Shown here in pieces: positions 1-12,394 of a stretch of DNA of 64,000 nt. The translations under genes were made by a program, and so were the position numbers. Below the pieces are notes generated by a model, which was not told the DNA's origin, searched no databases, and saw nothing but the letters and a program-made list of their open reading frames with translations. Position 1 is the first letter of the stretch. Every line of letters begins with the position of its first letter. Origin of the DNA: Knufia peltigerae (lineage: Eukaryota > Ascomycota > Eurotiomycetes > Chaetothyriales > Trichomeriaceae); the NCBI GenBank assembly GCA_030247855.1, contig JAPDRN010000090.1:62001-126000 (forward strand), written 5' to 3'.

Positions 1-3000
1 AAGGTGAGAGGGACGAGTATAGATGAGGGTCACTGACTGGGTCCTCTACTCCTAGCTTGTCAGACACTCGCAGGTGGTGCTGGGTCTGGCGCGGGAGGTG
101 GGAAGGTTTCGTCTTGGACAGGTGTATTTTGGGTTGGGGGTATTTTTTGACGGTGGGTGGGCTGGCGGCGTGGATGCTGCTGATGCCGATTGCAGATGCT
201 GCCGCCCGGAAAACGTTGGTGGATAAAAATTCGACGGAGCGGTGGATGCGTCTGAAGAGAGGAGAAGAAGACAACTACGATGCCTGGTTTTGTCTTTGCT
301 CGCGGTCGAGGGAGATGATGAGAGAAACAAGAAGGAAAAGGGAGAAAAAGAGAATTTGGATGAGATGCAAAACCTTTTCTGCTCGCCAGAGAGGGAGAGA
401 GAGAGGAAAGAGATTTGATTCGGGGATTTGGACGACTCAACCGTGTGGCCGCCGCTGGTGATGGATGATTCAGGCAGGAAAGACGAGGAGACGAGAAAAG
501 AGCGCAGGGAAGAAGGTCAGAGGTCAGATGGTGGTGCGGCGTAGTCCAAGCGTCGGCCCTGCTGTGACGCTGCCCATGTCGCTAAACACCCTGGCCCACC
601 ATCTGTCGATCGGGAGCTCGCTGGGTGGCGCTGTCTAGGGGGGGGAAGGGCGCAGGCTACGTCGTTGCTACTGCCCATGCCCAGGGAAGCCTCTTGCCCC
701 CTGTAAAACCCGGAACACACCTACGCAACCACTTGTCCCAAGCTCACCATCCACCGGCAATGCTTCGCGACCCTCCTTTTCCGTTATTGTGTGGATATTG
801 ATATTCTCGCTGGGTGACTGTGGGCTCGAGACGTTTTGAGATCCTCGAGGCTGACCACGAAGATAGCCTAGAAGTCTGATTATAAAACGGAGCACGACGA
901 GTGATCACTGCAAAAATGCTTATAGTCATCATCAAGATCCATATCTTTACTATCACGGCTTGCTGCTCATACTAATCCCACTTGTCTCGTACCCGTCATC
1001 CTCTGTACGAATACTAATACACCATCACGCACTCACGCACTCACACAGCGTTTCTCCGGATGACCGGACGACTTGCGGCGATTACTGTCAACCAATACGG
1101 TAAACGCATCGTCATCACACACCCTTCATGCGAACCGGTTCGTTGACAGCGACCGTTTGACTGAAACTTCCATCCAGGGCTGTAATGACGGCAAATCGAG
1201 GTTGGCGGAAAACTCTGCAACGTAACGATGTGCGCACAGTTGTTGGACGGACCCCGGCTGATGGTCGGACCGGGGGGGTTCAGCATCGTCGAAACCCCCC
1301 CAAAGTCAAAAACCTCATCCCTTATGGCCATAATTGGGTAGGCGTAGGTAATATTTATCCGTTCAACTTCTACTGGAAGCCAAGGATTGTGCCGGTGTCA
1401 AACTACTGGATCAAGGAACAGGCCTGGTCACTAATATCGTGCGAATGGCCACACGAGAGTCTCGTCGACCGATCGATCACTCGGATCACATTGGTCGATG
1501 CCTACATACTTTTACGAGCTCGTACTGTGTCTTGCGCGCGCACCGTGGGATTTGTCCTTCGAGAAAGCATGGCGCGCGTCCCAACGAGACAGGGGTTACT
1601 TTGTGATGAGCATGCACAATCACTGACCTGGTGCACACCAAAGTAGACTAGGTGCCGAGGAAAAGCATGGACGAGGCGAGGCCAACGACACCACGGAACA
1701 GGGATCCTGCTCTGAAACCACTGCCAGCCTCGGACCTAATCCTCCGAAGAATTCGTTCAAGAAGAAAGTGCAAGCGACGGTGTCATAAGTTACCGCCGAC
1801 CACGGATGAGTTTGCTCGAACAGGCGGCGCGCGTCTCAGGTGTCTAACAAAACAAACACAACGTGTAAGGGTGGCTGACGGATGAGCAAACACGCCAGCG
1901 ATACGGAGTACGAGTACGGATTACAGTATTCAAATTGATGCCATGACGGATTTCCGCGAAGATTTAGGGCGACAGGCAGGTAACACGCGAGACTCGCAAC
2001 GAGGGGCGAGGGAGCTGAACCATCGGCCTGCCGCCCGCGTAGTCACGATCCAGGCATGTCTCTGGTGAGATTGTTGCGAGTAGTAGCCTATTTAGGGCCC
2101 TGTCTGAGCCTTGCGCGGGCGGCTGCCTGCACCGTCAAGGCTGCAATATCGCACTCCGATGGCGCTTCAATGGCAAAGTCCGTCTCGTCATCACTGTGTG
2201 TAAGGTACTCGCCGTGAATAATCATCATTATGTTCCATCCGAGCACTGTCCGTCTCTGCTGCAATTCTCGGAGCGACATCCGACATGAGAAAAATTAATT
2301 CTACCAAGTTTGACGAGCAAAGGATCCCAAAGCGAAACAAGGACGGCAGTTATTACAGTACTGTACGAGTACCACAATGTACTCGAAATGCCTGAGGCAG
2401 CCATGCTGAACTGATTTCGGTTGCTGCAAGAGGTAACGAAAAATGATTGTTAGCTGGCCCAAACAAGCAATACCGCCGCAATTCGGTTGGCCTTGCCACA
2501 TCCTTCTCGGCATCTGATGGGATGAGAGCAGTGCCCGAAACTGCAGTGTTGTGCCTCTCGAAATTTTACACTGTGACTCTGATGCAACCTGACTCTGACA
2601 AAGGTTTGGTTGGGAGTGTCTTACCTTTCCGAAACAAAGTCGATGTTCCCTCACGTTCTCTGTACACGTATCCTTGACCGAGCCCAAGACCGATCGACCT
2701 CCGACATTAACCTTTCAGTCATCGTGGCTGTCTAGTCTAGTCTGACTTGACCAAAGAAGAGCAACAGGAGAACCTGCTGCAGCTTGTCAAATTCGAAGCG
2801 ATGTGGTCCTAGTCCTTTTTCGGTCTCACACACAATCAACCATGTGATAAGACGAAGCGCAAGGGTTGTCGCCATCGGTCTTCATACTGTGAGATCTGCT
2901 GGCTTAAACCCACGTCTTGACATCTCACAGGCGCACGAGGCTCGGCTTGTGCATACTACTGTCCAAAGGACTCGTACTCGTAGCACTTATGCGGGTGGTG

Positions 3001-6000
3001 CTTGACCGGCCTCCTCGACAGCACAACTCAGCACTGCACACAAGAGAAGCCTACAGTAATGGTTTCACGCAAATCCATATTGACTTGTTTAGCTAATGCA
3101 CAACATTTTGCCACGCTGACAGCAGGTTCATGAGTCAGGCTGCAGAGTCGTGTTGTGCTACCCGCCGACAAGACTACCGTAACAAACACTAAACAAATAA
3201 CATCATCGAGCAAGATTACAAGCAGTTCGAGTCGACAAGGGGCTTATGTACCGAGTACGTGCAGCGACAAGCAGGGCAAGGGTCAGCGACGCAGTACGGC
3301 CAACCAGTACGTGTATTTGTGCCGTGGCCGGATCCGAATTGGGGGGATTTTGTTCCCCTGAGCATAAAAAATGTTCCCGAGTCAAGGCGAGGAGGCATGG
3401 CAAAGCATACTCGTACAATTATGGATCGAAGATCGATCCCTCGCCCTAGTCAGGAGGGAACATCTGAAGGCAATGATCTTCGCATTAGCACACTTTCGTG
3501 AAAGTGTCTAATTATCTGCGTCTGCCCTACCTTTCCCGATGCTGGAGGGTGAGCGAGAGAGTGTGTGAGCGCGCACCCTGCATACGAGTACGAGCGGCAG
3601 TATTAATGCAGTGTTTTTGGTGACAGAAACACTTCCACTGGGGAGTGTGGTTAGGTGCCTGGATCAATTTCACAGCTACGAATTATAATTATGTATTTCG
3701 AGGATACACACACATATGCGTACAGTACGCTGTGTACAAAGCCACATATCCACCTTGATGCCAATTCTCCGCTATCCACGTGTTGGTGGCACACACACTC
3801 ACACTCTTTTGTCTCTCCCAAACGCTGTTCTCTTCACATTATTTGGTACTCGTACTCGTACAGGGGAAGAGAACTGTTGGAGTTTCCTAGAACAGACCCC
3901 GGCCAGTGACGTCGTAAAAAGTGCTAAGTTCGAAACCTCAACGTGTGTGTTTAGCTGCAACAAGTAGGGTGGCTTTTTTTCCCTTTTGCGCCAGGCATTT
4001 CATGCAGCTTGAGGATCTTCGGGTTAGGTCTCCGAGCCGTAGGGGGGACCGATATGCTCCGTAGTGTGTAGGACACGTTACAAGATTTTTGTGGTTTTCG
4101 AGACACACACTATTACGAGCAACGAGTACGAGTACTGCGACACGAATTAACCATTCAACCTTTCTGGCACACGCGTTGACTCTCTATGGTAGTCTTCCCA
4201 CGGAGTAATCGTTTTTCTGTTCCAAAAAGCAACCTTACCCTACCCTTATGCAGCACGACGAAAAGAGAGAGCTTTGCCTGCAACCCAGTTCAGGCGCGCG
4301 GTCATAGCCGTCATGAACGTCATCGACAGCACCACCTTTTTCTCGTAACTTTGAACCAATTCGGAAAGCCGGAACGTCAATTCGGCAGTCACCCGTTTCG
4401 ACCTACAGTATTCTTTTCTTTCGTCCGAAGTCACCTTGGGTGCTTTTTGTTATAACCAACAAGTACGTACAAACGTCTCTGTTTGTACGGGTGCATTGCC
4501 ACCTACGAAGGTAACAGGTTGTATTGTACATACATACAGTAGGCCCGAGCCAAGGTGAACCAAAAGGCATGCCGTCGGGACTAGTGCCTGCGATAGCCTA
4601 ACCGGCAAGGTTCGGTCGAGGTTGTCCAAGGCTGCCATGGCCATGCCGAAAGGCGAAAATGGAAAAGAAACGGAAAAAAAAGAGTCCACGTATGTGCTAC
4701 TAGCATCATTTTACTTCCCGTACCACGAAGTACCTAGGGTAATCACTGTACCACGCAAAAATTACTACCGTAAATATGTACAGTACAGCCAGGCTGCCTC
4801 GTTCGGTGCCAGACAGATCATGCCACGATACCTTGACTTTGCGAGGAACTTCCGTCACGATTACTCGTTGTACTGCTACAACGCGTAGCAGGCAAACTCA
4901 TGCCACGGGCCTTTGCCCCCAATGGTAGGTAAGGTCTCATCCGGGCTAATAATAATAAGGCTTTCGGGGGGGGGAGGAATCAGTAATAAGCCCTTCTCAT
5001 CATTTCAATTTTGGGCAGGGATAGTCTCGTCAAATCTCCGGCTTGTTTGTTGTTGGATGAGGTGCTGCCTTGTATGTACAGGAGTAACGTTACGAGTACA
5101 ATACCAGTTCCAGTTACCCTTACTCCGTAAGGTATGAAAGATCTCACTATTTTGGTGTACTCGTACGAGTTTTATTACATTCGACCAAAAAGGTACAAGT
5201 GGTGTACGTACCTACTCGAAGGTACCCTAACCTCTCGACGGCGGAAAACGCCTCTTTTTGGCGAAGTACTGTAGGCAAGATTTCGCCCCCCCTTTTTCTT
5301 TGGACCCATTTATTCCGTGACAACCGTGTCTTGGTTCAAGTGCCCCGAGCGCCCCATTAATAATTAACTGATAGGGTGATTTTCAGCTTTACTCGTTACC
5401 AGTACGGAGTGGATGGTTCCCATCTCGTCCCGAGGCTCGCCAAGTCACCATTCTGTTGAACTCCGTACGGAAGCCTCGTACAAGTAATATTATGTCTCGT
5501 ATCCATTCTTTCCAGAAAGTCGACCCTCGCCCCATTGTTCCCAGCACTCTGGCAACCCTACCCAGTTTTTTTGTTTTTTTTTCTTTTTCCCTTGTGCCTT
5601 GCCTTCGCCCTTGAAACCCACCTGTACGGGTTAACCGATTCGCGCCCCCCCCCATCAATCCACCTGCGGATTTCCAGATTCATCAAGCCACACACTTGCG
5701 ACATGCCAGATCTGTTACAGTAAAAGAAGCCCCCAAATAATTCCTCAAGGGACTTCGCCGGTGATAACTCTTTATATGAGTGCGGGAGTGTCGCCTGGAG
5801 AGGGACTCCTAGTTGCTTTGAGCTCCTTACCACACAGTTGTGGGCTACTAGACACAATGTAGAGAACGACAAAGAACAACAACCTTTGGGCAGGGTTTGT
5901 CCAGGCTTTTTGGGGGGGGGAGAGGCCTTGAAGGCTAATGAGATCTGTTTGCCCCCATCTTCCGCGGCATGACTTGAACGGCTCTGTGTGCACGTGATCA

Positions 6001-6700
6001 TATCCCCACGAGGCTTAGCGCGGTCTGTCGGATATACCTTTTTCCGAACACCAACACTGCAAGTTGATTTACATGGTCGTATTAGTACGTCGACGTTGTC
6101 ATGCTGAACGAGTGTTATAGTGATCCCTGGCTCTACTTCATGAGGTCTCTGTCGACCTTGAGCCGTATCAAGTAGACACTGACTACACATCATGCCCCAC
6201 TGACAGGAGAGAGCCTTCAGACACGTACTCCCAGCTGCAAAAATCGAGAATGATCACGAAATGATTGAAGTTCCGCAGCATACCACAATGATCTTGCGCG
6301 CGTCGTGACCACCCAGTTGCTTAATTACAAAGTATGCAAAATCGATTGCAAGTCATCAGGATGAAGCTTCGGATTTGCAGGTGAGCCTCAGGTGGTAAGG
6401 CATGAGGAACATGAATGTAAATAATGCCGAGGGTGAACAAACTTATGCACCACTCTCCAGGGTCCCAGGACCCGTGCATGGCAGCAGATCGAGGCTCACG
6501 AGCCTTGTGGCCGTGTGACTATTTGCGTGGCTTCCAGCAGCTCCAGTAATTCAGAGTTCCGAGGTTGAAACAGCATTGAGCTTCCAACTCCTCATGCCGC
6601 CTTGTTCGCACATTGAGGCAAGGCTTCGTTTCACTACAACTATCGGTACATAATACTAACAAGCAGCTTTACTTGCGAGTCCCCAGCGATTGTGAACATT
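1..6700. other. Gene-poor region with dispersed GAGTAC motifs
   Basis: I find no coding region I can support here. Open frames are short, lack recognisable domains and overlap each other on both strands. A purine-rich tract lies near 280-420 and may belong to the upstream region of a gene left of the window. The stretch contains many copies of a TACGAGTAC / GTACTCGTA type motif, often in tandem overlapping form (see the repeat entry), plus several homopolymer G or C runs near 4966, 5646 and 5912. It may be plain intergenic DNA or a decayed transposon-rich segment, but I saw no terminal repeats, transposase or reverse transcriptase domains. Frames of up to 211 codons exist near 5558-6193 but show no conserved features. 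Confidence 0.6.
1901..5170. repeat. Dispersed TACGAGTAC-type short motif
   Basis: The motif TACGAGTAC, or its reverse complement GTACTCGTA, single or as overlapping doublets, is visible near 1902-1920, 2363-2373, 2971-2982, 3583-3595, 3410, 3846-3861, 4123-4136, 5091 and 5157-5170. The related palindromic word TACGGAGTA / TACTCCGTA occurs near 1902, 5120 and again near 23889. Copies are rare in the rest of the window (about 44781, 45705 and 60397). The copies are not evenly spaced, so this is not a CRISPR-like or satellite array. It may reflect simple-sequence expansion or a protein-binding word. The list is by eye and probably incomplete. Confidence 0.6.
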
Positions 6701-6743
6701 CTTGGACCTCGGATTGTACCAAGACAGGTCTACGATTGGAAGG

Positions 6744-9415
6744 ATGGCCGTTGATTTTCAACTGCACCGAAAGAGGGCTGCAGTCGCCTGCTTGTCGTGC
6801 CGCAAGCGCAAGATTCGCTGCGACGTTGGGCAGAAAGATCGTCCCTGCCCTCAATGCCTGTCCGAAGGGTTCGAATGCGCCATTTCAGAGCCGGTTCGTA
6901 AGCGGTCAGTCAGAACTTTGAGACTGGAACATGCCTTATTCCCACTTTGTTCACCTTGAACTACAGTCGTCGAGCCCCGCCCAAGAATCGATGCATAATC
7001 TCCAAGGCTCGAGAGCGTGACTCTACGAGAGTAAATTCACTACATGGGGTCAGCCTCAGCGAAGTTCATCCTTCTCCTCTACAGAAGGCGATTCTGTGCC
7101 TAGTATGAAACAGGCCGCGTTAGCGCAACGATTTTGTCGCTCTGGTGCTCATGAGGAGCAACCTAGCGGTGGGGAGGAGCATCTCTTGACGAGTCGCCGT
7201 CAAAGGAAGAGCTTCCCATGTCACCTGTTGCCGAGGCTGCAAGGCCAAACTTCAATTTGATTTTCGAGTCGTTTGTCGAAAGCGCTGGGATTGAAATCTT
7301 TTCGATCCAGAGACATTCCGCCCTGAAGAGTGTTGTCCAGGCCATTCACGCTCACTGACAGATGATCCCAGAGACGCAAACATGCACACATCTAGATTCC
7401 GACCTATCCTCTTCGATACTACAGGGTGCGTTGAACAAAACCCTGCACCAACCCCAATTGTCGAATACTGCCAGTGGTGTTTGGGAGTCGGTGTTCGATC
7501 ATCCGCATCTAGAATGCAATGCCACGGATAAGCTATCACGCGCCGAATTCAACCTTCTGGATGACACTGGCTGCTTTCGAGTGCCTCGAGGCGAATATCT
7601 CGCTCTATTTGTTCGAGGATATTTCCTTCGTATTCACCATATGCTGCCAATTTTGGACGAGACGGACTTCCAGTGGGCTTTGACGAAAGCCGTCACTTCT
7701 GGCCCGCGCCTGGAACGAGCATCTATATTTCTTCTTCAAGCGCTTCTGTCGGCCAGTCGTATTGTAAGTGTCGACACCCTTCTCGTTGATGTCTTGCTCT
7801 CGGTGTTCTATTTTCTGTCCTTGAAGTACCCTGTTCTAACAGGCCTCGAAGCATCTCCCTCTTGATGTCATAAATGCCTGCGGCTTCGACGATCACCAAA
7901 CCGCTCGTCACGCTTTATGTCGCCGAGCGAACGTGAGTAGTATCACCCCTCCTCTCCAAAGAGTATACGGAGGGCTCTGTTGATTGAGTTGGCAGTTACT
8001 TTGCGACTTTGAGCGTGTGAATGACCTGTTGTGATTATACAGGGTGCCCTGCTTCTATCTTTGAGCTCTTCTAACGACGATATGGCCAAAGGTAACAGCG
8101 TCTGGCTTATGACTGCCGTACGCTATGCGACGGCAGCACGTGCGAATTCATTTGCCGATTAATCCATCAGAGTCTCAGACTCTCTGGAAGAGGCTGTGGT
8201 GGAGTTGCATCATCCGTGACAGGATTATCTCCTTGTCATCGCGGCGGCCACTGCGAATCACACGGCACATATTCGATTCCACTACGGCACCAAGATTGAC
8301 ACGGGAAGATCTCGAAGACTCTATCAGTCATGCAATTGTATATGACAAGCGAACAAGTGAACAGCAAATGAGCCTATGTCTCTCTCAAATCGGGCTCGTG
8401 ATCATTCTATCCGATGCCCTAGATGTTACTTGTCCTTCAGATGGATCACTCGTCCCTCATATCACATCATTAAAAGACTTTGCAGATAGACTTTCTCAAA
8501 TAGAAAAGTCTCGAGAGTTCCTCAAGGCTTGGTTCTTCCAGGTCGAATCTCCTGAAGGTCATCATGCTGCTTCTAGCCATCAATCGATCTTCTTGTTTAA
8601 TCAGTTCCAAAGAGTGACTTATCAATAAGATTGCAACCCTTTCGAATTCCCTTGAGAATTCATGGAGAGCTCATTCTTTTCCATAATTGACAAGAACTTT
8701 TTCAAGACCGCAAAGGTTGCACTTAATTGTGACGAGATATCACTCTTCCATCTGAACCCTTCTTCTATCAGCCCTTCAATGGACAACAGCTCGTCTTTGT
8801 GAGGGAATCTATTTACGACAGCATCCTCTCGGTCTGTAACATCATGAGTCGTTTGTCTATTTTCGGCCTGGAGACAAAGATAGGCATGGTAGGGTAAGTT
8901 TGACGTCCTCTCAAACTTGACATGCTATTGGACTAGTTACCATCCTTGTTAGACCAGCACATGCAATGCTACCACTAAAAATGCTTGAAATCGGGACCAA
9001 GCTCAACGTGGAAGCCGATCAAAGCCCGCCATTGTCTTTGTCACAGCATTGTGAGACCTCGACCAAGTCCATGAGTTCGTACATGAGCAGGTGGGATGGT
9101 ATTGAGCGCGTTCTCAGGAAACTGGACGGCCTGGTTCCGACGAGTCGGCAACACGATTTGACATTTGTCGTAGCCGGGATGATCAGTCCGGGGCTCGTCA
9201 ACGGACCTTCCTCAGACTCTCAGTCATCCACCAAGGTTACATGGTGCACTACCTTCAAAGATCATCTGACCTTGTACCTCTTGTTGACCGTTGCACTGAA
9301 TGCCTGTACTGCCAAAGGCCAGCAGACAACGGCCGAAGACTTGCCTCAAGAGTTACGGTCGCCACATTCTTCTCAATCCGTGACTTGTTCAGCGGTGGTG
9401 GATTTTGGCCACTGA
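6744..9415 (+). pseudogene. Zn2Cys6 transcription factor, probably degenerate
   Basis: The first exon starts at ATG 6744 and carries a full Zn2Cys6 DNA-binding cluster (CLSCRKRKIRC, then CPQC and a last C) within residues 16-47. About 7362-7761 encodes the start of the fungal transcription-factor middle region, with a typical segment ending FLRIHHMLPILDE, followed by a likely intron donor at 7762. About 8125-8600 continues it with LWKRLWWSCIIRDRIISL, and 8966-9415 gives a C-terminal part with RWDGIERVLRKL. The pieces do not join cleanly: between about 8130 and 8165 the expected text moves from one frame to another, and the stretch 8630-8960 has homologous-looking text in broken frames. I therefore read it as a damaged regulator rather than a many-intron gene, though sequencing errors could give the same picture. 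It sits just upstream of beta-oxidation genes and could once have controlled them. Confidence 0.6.
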
Positions 9416-10070
9416 ATCTCGCTCCCGCTTTCGGGGGGCCCCCATATACAGCACCTGTTTAAAAAGTCTCCTGCTCGCGAATGGATAGGAGATGGAGGAG
9501 GTATCACAGCTAATTGTGGAAGACTGACTCTTTACCCTAAGCCTTGCTGAACTCACCCTCAAATTTGAATCTCAGGAGAGACAGGGCAAACATGTTGTTA
9601 GACTCGAATTCATGTATCTTGTACCTTGTGAGAGAAACAACTCTCCCAGAGTCAGAAGTCTCTTGAACGTTGTCAGAAGGCATCTTTCGCCGGATGGTGG
9701 CAGCCTATAAATCAGGATACCTAGATCACACACAGCAACGTACACTCTGGGCGGCAACTATAAAGGTCAAGACCTCGGATCCAATATGCAATTTCGGCGA
9801 CATTGTCGACATTGTCAACGTCAGCCTCACACAAACTACCCTTGACAGTAGAGGCGTCGACCAATAAAGACAGTTGCCGAGGCTAGACTTGGAGTTGCTC
9901 GTAGACCGGGGCATTGACTTCCATTGGTTGAGTGGCTCCCGCCAACCTCACTCCTGGACATTGAGTTATCGCGTATCTACAGCTATTCGACCTATGTCCT
10001 TCTGGGACAAATTGAGTATATCCCGACGAGTTCTGTTGCTACAACCAATAACGACACCGATCACTCCAAC

Positions 10071-11138
10071 ATGGCCACCAAGTCGTACAATCATTTCACG
10101 GTGTCAATCCCGCAAGAATGGATAGCACACGTCGAGATCAATCGGCCGGAGAAACTGAACGCATTCACGGAAGAGTAAGTTCATTTACTGGTTTCGTTCG
10201 ACTTGCCGACGTAAAGGAGACATAACGTTGATGGGCGACAATAGGATGTGGTTGACGCTGCCAAAAGTGTTTGATGCCCTTTCGGATGACCCTAGGGTGC
10301 GCGTTATAATTCTTTCAGGAGCTGGAGACAAAGCATTCTCGGCGGGATTGGATCTTCAAAGTGCTGCGGTTCCAGGTTCGGTATTCAATCCTAGACCGGA
10401 GGATGTGGCCGATGGAGCCAGATTCGCAACCAAGTTCAGAAGATTTGCGTACAAGTTTCAGGATTGCGTGTCGAGCATTGAACGTTGCGAGAAGCGTAGG
10501 TTCTCATCTCCTCCCATCCTTTCGCACTCGCTTTTCTCTTCTTCGGACCAAAAGTTTGCCCACTGATGGCTATGTGTGTGCGTATGTTTGTGCAGCCGTG
10601 ATATGTGTTCTCCACGGAATATCACTCGGGATTGCAGTCGACATATCCGTCTGTGCTGACCTGAGAATATGTACGTCGAACACCTCGTTCAGCGTCAAGG
10701 AGGTCGACATCGGCGTGGCCAGCGACGTCAGCACACTCAGCCGCCTACCAAAGGTTGTGGGTTCCTACTCCTGGGTCAAAGAAGTGTGCTTGACCGCACG
10801 CACCTTCGGAGCCGAGGAAGCTCTCCGCGTGGGGCTCGTGAACTCCATCTTTGAAAACAAAGCCGGGGCGATGCAAGAAGCTTCGCGTATTGCCGCCGTC
10901 ATCGCGAGCAAAAGCCCTGTCGCAGTACAGGCGACAAAAAACTTCTTGGACTGGAATCGAGACCATGATATTGCTACAGGTGAGATCGTCCCTGATGTTA
11001 CTGGTGTTCAAACATGACTCTGTTTAAGGCCTGAAATATACCGCTGTATTCAATGCCGCTGCCATCAATACAAAAGACGTCCCAGTTGCAATGGCAGCGG
11101 CTCGAACCAAGGTGACTCCCAAGTTCGAAAAGTTATAG
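10071..11138 (+). CDS. Delta3,5-delta2,4-dienoyl-CoA isomerase (ECH1-like)
   Basis: Four exons (10071-10174, 10245-10495, 10596-10979, 11029-11138) join in phase to give 282 residues of the enoyl-CoA hydratase/isomerase (crotonase) superfamily. The CoA-binding/oxyanion region reads KAFSAGLDLQ and a second part reads VICVLHGISLGIAVDI. The segment FSVKEVDIGVASDVSTLSRLP matches the dienoyl-CoA isomerase signature, retaining the acidic residues known from rat ECH1 (Asp in GIAVD, Glu in VKEVD, Asp in VASD). This supports isomerisation of 3,5-dienoyl-CoA to 2,4-dienoyl-CoA during oxidation of unsaturated fatty acids. The C-terminus FEKL resembles a weak PTS1 peroxisomal signal (inference). It lies between a damaged Zn2Cys6 gene and remains of two other beta-oxidation genes, and seems to be the intact survivor of that group. 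Confidence 0.88.
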
Positions 11139-11424
11139 CATCCATAAGGCTAGCAGACTTCGCGACCGAGTGACACATATTAGCAGACATCCATGGAGGC
11201 TGCCGTGGTAATTGCATTTTATTAGAGCTCCACCGAGTTGCATTTGCCATTTAACCAAAATATAGAAACTGAGATAGTTCAAACCACCATCAGACTACAG
11301 TTTCTTCCCTTTGGGGGTATTTTCGACAGACCTGTGGATTGTGCTAGCTGCTAGGTACGGTAGGCATGTGCTGTGATATCGACCGTGTGGCCCAAGGAGA
11401 GTCTTGTTTCCACTTTGAAAAAGA

Positions 11425-12250
11425 TTACCACTTCCCAAGACGCTGGGTAGCCTCTGGTCGCTTCTCCTTGATCCTCTTCAGACCCTCGGCCACCAGCTTC
11501 TTGGTCAAATCCCTCGCCAACAGGTCATTCGTGAAGCGAGTCTCATAGTAGGTGGCACCTATGTGATCCATGTTGGGCACCCTCAGGCACACCCCCTTGA
11601 GATTGACTGCCAGTTCCGATCCACGTTCGCCGATCTGCTTGGCCAAAGCCATGGACTTTTCGTACAACTGCCCGACTTCGGTGAGTTCATCGACGAGACC
11701 TGTTCGGAATGCCTGTCACAAAGTCGGTAAATCAGCAACACACATACACACACACACACACCACTCTCTCTCCGAGATTCCGATGACTGGCATATATTTC
11801 CGGGGCTGAGTATCAGAACTCACCTCTTCTGCTCCCATGGGATCTTCAGTGAAGATCAAACTCTTGGCTCGTTGGACGCCCATCTTCTTGAACATCGGGT
11901 GGGTCGTCGGGTTCAAACCGTACTTGACCTGGCTGTTTCCAAAGGCGGCATTCTTGGATGCGATGGTGATGTCGGCGAAATTCGCAACGTCGAGAGCGTA
12001 ACCGGGACACATGCCCGTCACCGCGCAAACGGTAGGTTTGGGGTAATCGTACACCGTGACCATGAGTTTCAAGCCGATGTCGGAAAACGACTGTCGCTCG
12101 TCACCCCCCGTCGACTCGAGAACGTCAAAGGCCCAACCGGAGCTGAAGTATTTCTCGTTCCCGTACAACAACAAGCACGCGACACGCTTGTTTCGGCATG
12201 TCATGGTGCACCTGCCAACCAAGGGTATTTCACTTCTCGAGATAGTTGAT
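11425..12250 (-). pseudogene. Enoyl-CoA hydratase/isomerase, 5'-truncated
   Basis: Two exons on the minus strand (about 12250-11824 and 11712-11425) read in phase through an intron that contains an AC microsatellite. The protein has crotonase-family text: CLLLYGNEKYFSSGWAF (oxyanion-hole region), PTVCAVTGMCPGYALDVANF, and a C-terminal helix region starting AFRTGLVDELTEVG. It resembles peroxisomal delta3-delta2-enoyl-CoA isomerases. The first 40-50 residues expected in this family, before the oxyanion region, are missing. The frame stays open upstream to 12432, but that text shows no family resemblance. Immediately upstream on the other strand is a 5'-truncated acyl-CoA dehydrogenase, so I read this as a gene that lost its promoter and N-terminus. 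A distant first exon cannot be excluded. Confidence 0.65.
11736..11763. repeat. AC dinucleotide microsatellite
   Basis: A run of CA/AC units with one interruption lies inside the intron of the truncated enoyl-CoA isomerase on the minus strand (intron about 11823-11713). It is a simple slippage repeat with no coding role. Confidence 0.9.
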
Positions 12251-12394
12251 TTGGACGACGCCAACTCCGTCTTCGATCCCAGGTGTTGACCGTCTTCAGC
12301 CTGGTGACTTCTGGCATCTTCGACGGTCGGGTTTATGCCGATCTGAAAGTTCAACCGACAAGGAAGCGCTTCCAAATGGACGTCAAAGAGGGGT

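Noticed and set aside
1185..1646. 153-codon plus-strand frame
   Set aside because: No motif, starts within sequence of the same composition as its surroundings, and overlaps an antisense frame of similar quality.
5558..6193. 211-codon open frame on the minus strand in the gene-poor left region
   Set aside because: No recognisable domain, low-complexity Lys-rich end, overlaps other chance frames; nothing supports it as a gene.
1..6700. Subtelomere or transposon at the left end
   Set aside because: No TTAGGG arrays, terminal repeats, transposase or reverse transcriptase text were seen.
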